A stretch of DNA of 64,000 bases from Streptomyces sulphureus DSM 40104 (GTDB taxonomy: Bacteria > Actinomycetota > Actinomycetes > Streptomycetales > Streptomycetaceae), in NCBI RefSeq assembly GCF_000381025.1, contig NZ_KB905822.1, positions 124,001-188,000 on the forward strand, in the 5' to 3' direction. Under the pieces are notes generated by a model. The model worked only from the letters and a program-made list of their open reading frames with translations, made no database searches and was not told the origin of the DNA. Position 1 is the stretch's first letter. Every line of letters starts with the position of its first letter. A program made the translations under genes and the position numbers. Of this stretch, positions 60,850 through 64,000 are shown one piece after another.

Positions 60850-61940
60850 TGTCCGAGAGCGCCGAACATACGCCGGTCATCTCCGTCCGCAACCTGTGGA
60901 AGGTCTTCGGCCCCAAAGCGGAGAACGTCCCCGAGAACTCCGCCCTCAAGGGACTTTCCGCCGCCGAGGTCCGTGAGTCGACCGGCTGCACCGCGGCGGT
61001 CCGCGACGTCTCCTTCGACGTCAACAAGGGCGAGGTCTTCGTCGTCATGGGGCTCTCCGGCTCCGGCAAGTCGACGCTCGTCCGCTGCCTGACCCGCCTC
61101 ATCGAACCCACCGCCGGCACGCTGGAGTTCGACGGCGACGACGTACGCGGCATGGACACCGAGAGCCTGCGCACGCTGCGCAGGCACCGGGCCTCGATGG
61201 TCTTCCAGAATTTCGGCCTGCTGCCCCACCGCACGGTCCTCGACAACGTCGCGTACGGCCTGGAGATCCAGGGCGTGGGCAAGGCCGAACGCCGTGAGCG
61301 CGCAGGCGAGATGGTCGACAAGGTCGGCCTGGAGGGGCTCGGGCACCGCAGGCCCGCCCAGCTCTCCGGCGGCCAGCAGCAGCGCGTCGGGCTCGCCCGC
61401 GCACTCGCCGTCGACCCCGAGGTGCTCCTCTTCGACGAGCCGTTCAGCGCCCTCGACCCGCTGATCCGCCGGGACATGCAGGAGGAGGTCGTCCGCCTCC
61501 ACAACGAAGAAGGCCGCACCATGGTCTTCATCACCCACGACCTCTCCGAGGCCCTGCGGCTCGGCGACCGCATCGCGCTGATGCGCGACGGCGAGATCGT
61601 CCAGCTCGGCAGCCCCGAGGAGATCGTCGCCAACCCGGCGGACGACTACGTCCGCGACTTCGTCCGGGACGTCCCGCGCGAGCAGGTCATCTCCGTCCGC
61701 CGCGCGATGCGCCCCGCCGACGCGGGCGAGGCCGAAGACGGTGTCGCGCTCACGCCCGACACCCTCGTCTCCGACGCGATCGAGGCCGTCGCGCGGAGCG
61801 GGAAGCCGGCGCGCGTCATGAAGGACGGCAAGCTCCTCGGCGTCATCGACCACGACCGGCTGCTCTCCGTCGTCGCCCGGCTCGGCGAAGACGACGCCAC
61901 GGGAGCCGCCGCCGACGAGGGGAAGGTGGCGGCGGTATGA
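60849..61940 (+). CDS. Glycine-betaine / quaternary-amine ABC transporter ATPase
   Basis: The 363-residue protein has Walker A GLSGSGKST, Q-loop FQNFGLLPHRTV, signature LSGGQQQRVGLARAL, Walker B LLFDEPFSALDP and H-loop FITHDLSEAL. The C-terminal 80 residues fit a CBS-type domain, as in OpuA/ProV ATPases that gate on ionic strength. The N-terminal VRNLWKVFGPKAENVPE and GLSAAEVRESTG are usual for the ProV group. It powers uptake of glycine betaine or proline betaine. It overlaps the permease gene by 4 bp (ATGA). Confidence 0.94.
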   Translation: MSESAEHTPVISVRNLWKVFGPKAENVPENSALKGLSAAEVRESTGCTAAVRDVSFDVNKGEVFVVMGLSGSGKSTLVRCLTRLIEPTAGTLEFDGDDVRGMDTESLRTLRRHRASMVFQNFGLLPHRTVLDNVAYGLEIQGVGKAERRERAGEMVDKVGLEGLGHRRPAQLSGGQQQRVGLARALAVDPEVLLFDEPFSALDPLIRRDMQEEVVRLHNEEGRTMVFITHDLSEALRLGDRIALMRDGEIVQLGSPEEIVANPADDYVRDFVRDVPREQVISVRRAMRPADAGEAEDGVALTPDTLVSDAIEAVARSGKPARVMKDGKLLGVIDHDRLLSVVARLGEDDATGAAADEGKVAAV

Positions 61941-63988
61941 GCACCGCCACGACCCCGACGCTCGACAAGGAACCCGCGGGCGGCGCGCAGGGGCCCGCGC
62001 CCGATCCGGACCGTCGCTCGGCCGACACCGCGCAGGACGGACTCGCCGCACGGCTCGCCGCCAACCCCAAGTGGCTGGTGATCGGCTTCGCGGCGCTCGT
62101 CGTCCTGGTGAGCGCCGTCGTCACGGGTGACGGCGCCTGGCCCGGCGGCTGGACTGCGGACATCCGCACGCCGCTTGAGGACCTCGACAATTGGCTCGTC
62201 GACAACCGCGACTCGCACTGGCTCTTCCTCTACTTCCTGCTGCACATCAGCAACGCGGCCGAGAGCGGCGTCGACGCGATCGTCAGCCTCTTCGACTCGC
62301 TCGGCTGGGTCGGTGTGACCGTCATCGGCACGCTCATCGCCTGGGCGGCCGGCGGTGCCGACCGCTCACGGCGTGCCGTGCGGACCGGAGTCACGGCGCT
62401 CGCCGTCTTCGCCGTCTGCGGCATCCTCGAGATGTGGGCGCCCACGATGGAGACGCTCGCGCTGATGGTCGTGGCGGTGATCATCGCGGCGCTGCTGGGG
62501 CTCCTGCTCGGACTCGCGTCGGGGCTCTCGGACCGCTTCGAGAAGCTGCTGCGGCCGGTCTTCGACACGATGCAGGTGATGCCGGCGTTCGCTTATCTGC
62601 TGCCGCTGCTGCTGATCTTCGGTGTCGGCATCCCCTCCGCGCTGATCGCCACCGTGATCTACGCGGCTCCGCCGATGGCCCGGCTTACCTCGCTCGGGCT
62701 GCGGGGCGCGGACCCGGTGGCCTTGGAGGCGGCGCGTTCGCTCGGCGCCAGCCCCTGGCAGCGGTTGTACACGGCCAAACTGCCGCTGGCGCGCAAGCAG
62801 ATGATGCTCGGACTCAATCAGACGATCATGATGTGCCTGTCCATGGTCGTCCTCGCCTCGTTGATCGGCGGCGGTGGTCTCGGTGACGAGATCTACCAGG
62901 CGCTCGGCAAGTTGGACATCGGCACCGCGCTCACCGCGGGCGTCGCCGTCGTCCTCGTCGCCGTGCTCCTCGACCGGACGACCTCCGCGGCCGGTGAGCG
63001 CCTCGACGCCTCGCAGACCGCGACCGAGCCCGCAGGCATGGCCAAGGTGCGGGCCGCGGTGTGGGGCGGGATCGTGGTGCTGCTCGCCGTCTTCGCAGCC
63101 GTCGGCTCGGCCGTGTGGGAGAGCGAGTGGCCCGAGAGCTGGACCGTTTCCTGGGGACAGCCGGTCAACGATGCCGTCAACTGGTTCACCGACCACCTCG
63201 GTTCGGGCATCCCCGTCGTCGGCGGCACGGTCACGTGGGCCGAGGGCTTCACCGAATTCATCCTCAACCCGCTGCGGAGCGGACTGCTCGCGACGCCGTG
63301 GTGGGCGCTGCTGCTGCTCGTGGCGGTGGTCGGCTGGTTCGTCGGCACCTGGCGCGCTGCGCTCGCCGGCTGCGTCGGACTCGCTCTCATCGGTGCGATG
63401 GGCCTGTGGGACCGCTCGATGGACACGCTGTCGCAGGTGCTCGGCGCACTGGTGCTCACGGTGATCGTGGGGCTGATCATCGGCATCGTCTCGGCTCGCG
63501 TGGAGCGGGCGGAGAGGATGCTGCGGCCGGTGCTCGACACCATGCAGACGATGCCGCAGTTCGTGTACCTCATCCCCGTGATCGCGCTCGTCGGCCTGGG
63601 CAGGACGGCCGGCATCATCGCGGCGGTGATCTACGCGGCGCCCGCCGTCATCCGCATCACCACCCAAGCGCTGCGCGGGGTCGACCCGGCCGCGATGGAA
63701 GCGTCGAAGTCCCTGGGTGCGACGGGCAAACAGCAGCTCTTCCAGGTGCAGTTGCCGCTCGCGCGCAAGGCGCTGCTCGTCGGCGTCAACCAGGGCGTCG
63801 TGCTGGTGCTGTCGATGGTCGTCATCGCCGGCCTGATCGGTGGCGGTGCGCTCGGCTACGACGTGGTGCAGGGCCTCTCCAAGGGCAACCTCGCGCAGGG
63901 GCTGCCGTCCGGCATCGCCATCGTCTGCCTCGGCATCATGCTCGACCGCATCTCGCAACCGGCCGTGCGGAGCCGTAAGGGTTCCTGA
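61937..63988 (+). CDS. Glycine-betaine ABC permease, two permease domains fused
   Basis: The 683-residue protein contains two BPD_transp_1 domains in one chain (about residues 35-330 and 380-670). Each has an EAA loop: RSLGASPWQRLYTAKLPLA and KSLGATGKQQLFQVQLPLA. Each also has matching segments GGGGLGDEIYQALG and GGGALGYDVVQGLS. The long linker includes hydrophobic and acidic stretches. Most systems use one permease as a homodimer, so this fused pair is distinctive. It has no C-terminal binding domain. The binding-protein gene should follow just past 64,000. The N-terminus is cytosolic and Pro/Gly-rich. Confidence 0.9.
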   Translation: MSTATTPTLDKEPAGGAQGPAPDPDRRSADTAQDGLAARLAANPKWLVIGFAALVVLVSAVVTGDGAWPGGWTADIRTPLEDLDNWLVDNRDSHWLFLYFLLHISNAAESGVDAIVSLFDSLGWVGVTVIGTLIAWAAGGADRSRRAVRTGVTALAVFAVCGILEMWAPTMETLALMVVAVIIAALLGLLLGLASGLSDRFEKLLRPVFDTMQVMPAFAYLLPLLLIFGVGIPSALIATVIYAAPPMARLTSLGLRGADPVALEAARSLGASPWQRLYTAKLPLARKQMMLGLNQTIMMCLSMVVLASLIGGGGLGDEIYQALGKLDIGTALTAGVAVVLVAVLLDRTTSAAGERLDASQTATEPAGMAKVRAAVWGGIVVLLAVFAAVGSAVWESEWPESWTVSWGQPVNDAVNWFTDHLGSGIPVVGGTVTWAEGFTEFILNPLRSGLLATPWWALLLLVAVVGWFVGTWRAALAGCVGLALIGAMGLWDRSMDTLSQVLGALVLTVIVGLIIGIVSARVERAERMLRPVLDTMQTMPQFVYLIPVIALVGLGRTAGIIAAVIYAAPAVIRITTQALRGVDPAAMEASKSLGATGKQQLFQVQLPLARKALLVGVNQGVVLVLSMVVIAGLIGGGALGYDVVQGLSKGNLAQGLPSGIAIVCLGIMLDRISQPAVRSRKGS

Positions 63989-64000
63989 ACCGGCCGTACC

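Noticed and set aside
1..64000. tRNA genes, CRISPR arrays, insertion sequences, integrases or attachment sites
   Set aside because: None were recognisable by eye; the accessory block at 16-22 kb shows no flanking repeats or recombinase.

Overview
The window is a high-GC actinobacterial chromosome segment, almost certainly Streptomyces. Codons mostly end in G or C, GTG and TTG starts are common, and the core genes follow the order I remember from Streptomyces chromosomes (pcrA, an M23 peptidase, icmB, sucCD, purN-purH, folD, a DUF3017 gene, mdh, then glycine-betaine genes). I saw no tRNA, rRNA, CRISPR array, insertion sequence or phage gene.

0-9.7 kb holds envelope and small accessory genes: a peptidoglycan-recognition amidase, an AraC regulator with a chloramphenicol-phosphotransferase-like kinase, a DUF2000 protein, an SGNH hydrolase, a PspC histidine kinase and response regulator divergent from a PspC/LiaF-like membrane protein (an envelope-stress module), a DoxX protein and an unrecognised membrane protein.

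9.9-16 kb carries two NlpC/P60 wall hydrolases, the second behind a c-di-AMP (ydaO-type) riboswitch, and then the helicase PcrA. 16-22 kb looks like an inserted accessory block: a FadR-type regulator with a clear operator, a Cys/Met-metabolism PLP enzyme, an NhaC-family transporter, an MFS transporter and a DJ-1/AraC regulator. 22-27.5 kb has an M23 peptidase with a long Tyr/Trp-repeat N-terminus, IcmB, a VOC protein, a small secreted protein and two long gene-poor stretches, one with a GGTA tetranucleotide repeat.

27.7-36.6 kb is a divergent cluster: DUF5691 and SWIM zinc-finger genes on one side, and MoxR-type AAA ATPase, DUF5682 and VWA-domain genes on the other. The two halves are separated by a perfect 13-bp inverted repeat. 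An 860-bp repeat-bearing spacer interrupts the right half. This looks like a coherent, poorly described ATPase-VWA system.

36.7-50.8 kb is core metabolism: sucCD with a Crp-like site, purN-purH, folD and mdh, with conserved membrane proteins, a membrane-anchored sigma-like protein and an XRE-DUF2690 protein between them. Strong bidirectional hairpins close the convergent gene pairs.

50.9-57.2 kb contains two tandem copies of a two-gene module (a membrane protein with an exported Cys-containing domain plus a solute-binding-protein-like lipoprotein). There is no ABC permease or ATPase. Both copies share an upstream 27-bp motif with half-sites exactly 21 bp apart. A C5-epimerase-like lipoprotein and a secreted protein lie next to them. 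57.6-64 kb is an osmoprotection operon: betaine aldehyde dehydrogenase, choline dehydrogenase, and the ATPase and fused double permease of a glycine-betaine ABC importer. The binding-protein gene presumably lies past the window edge.
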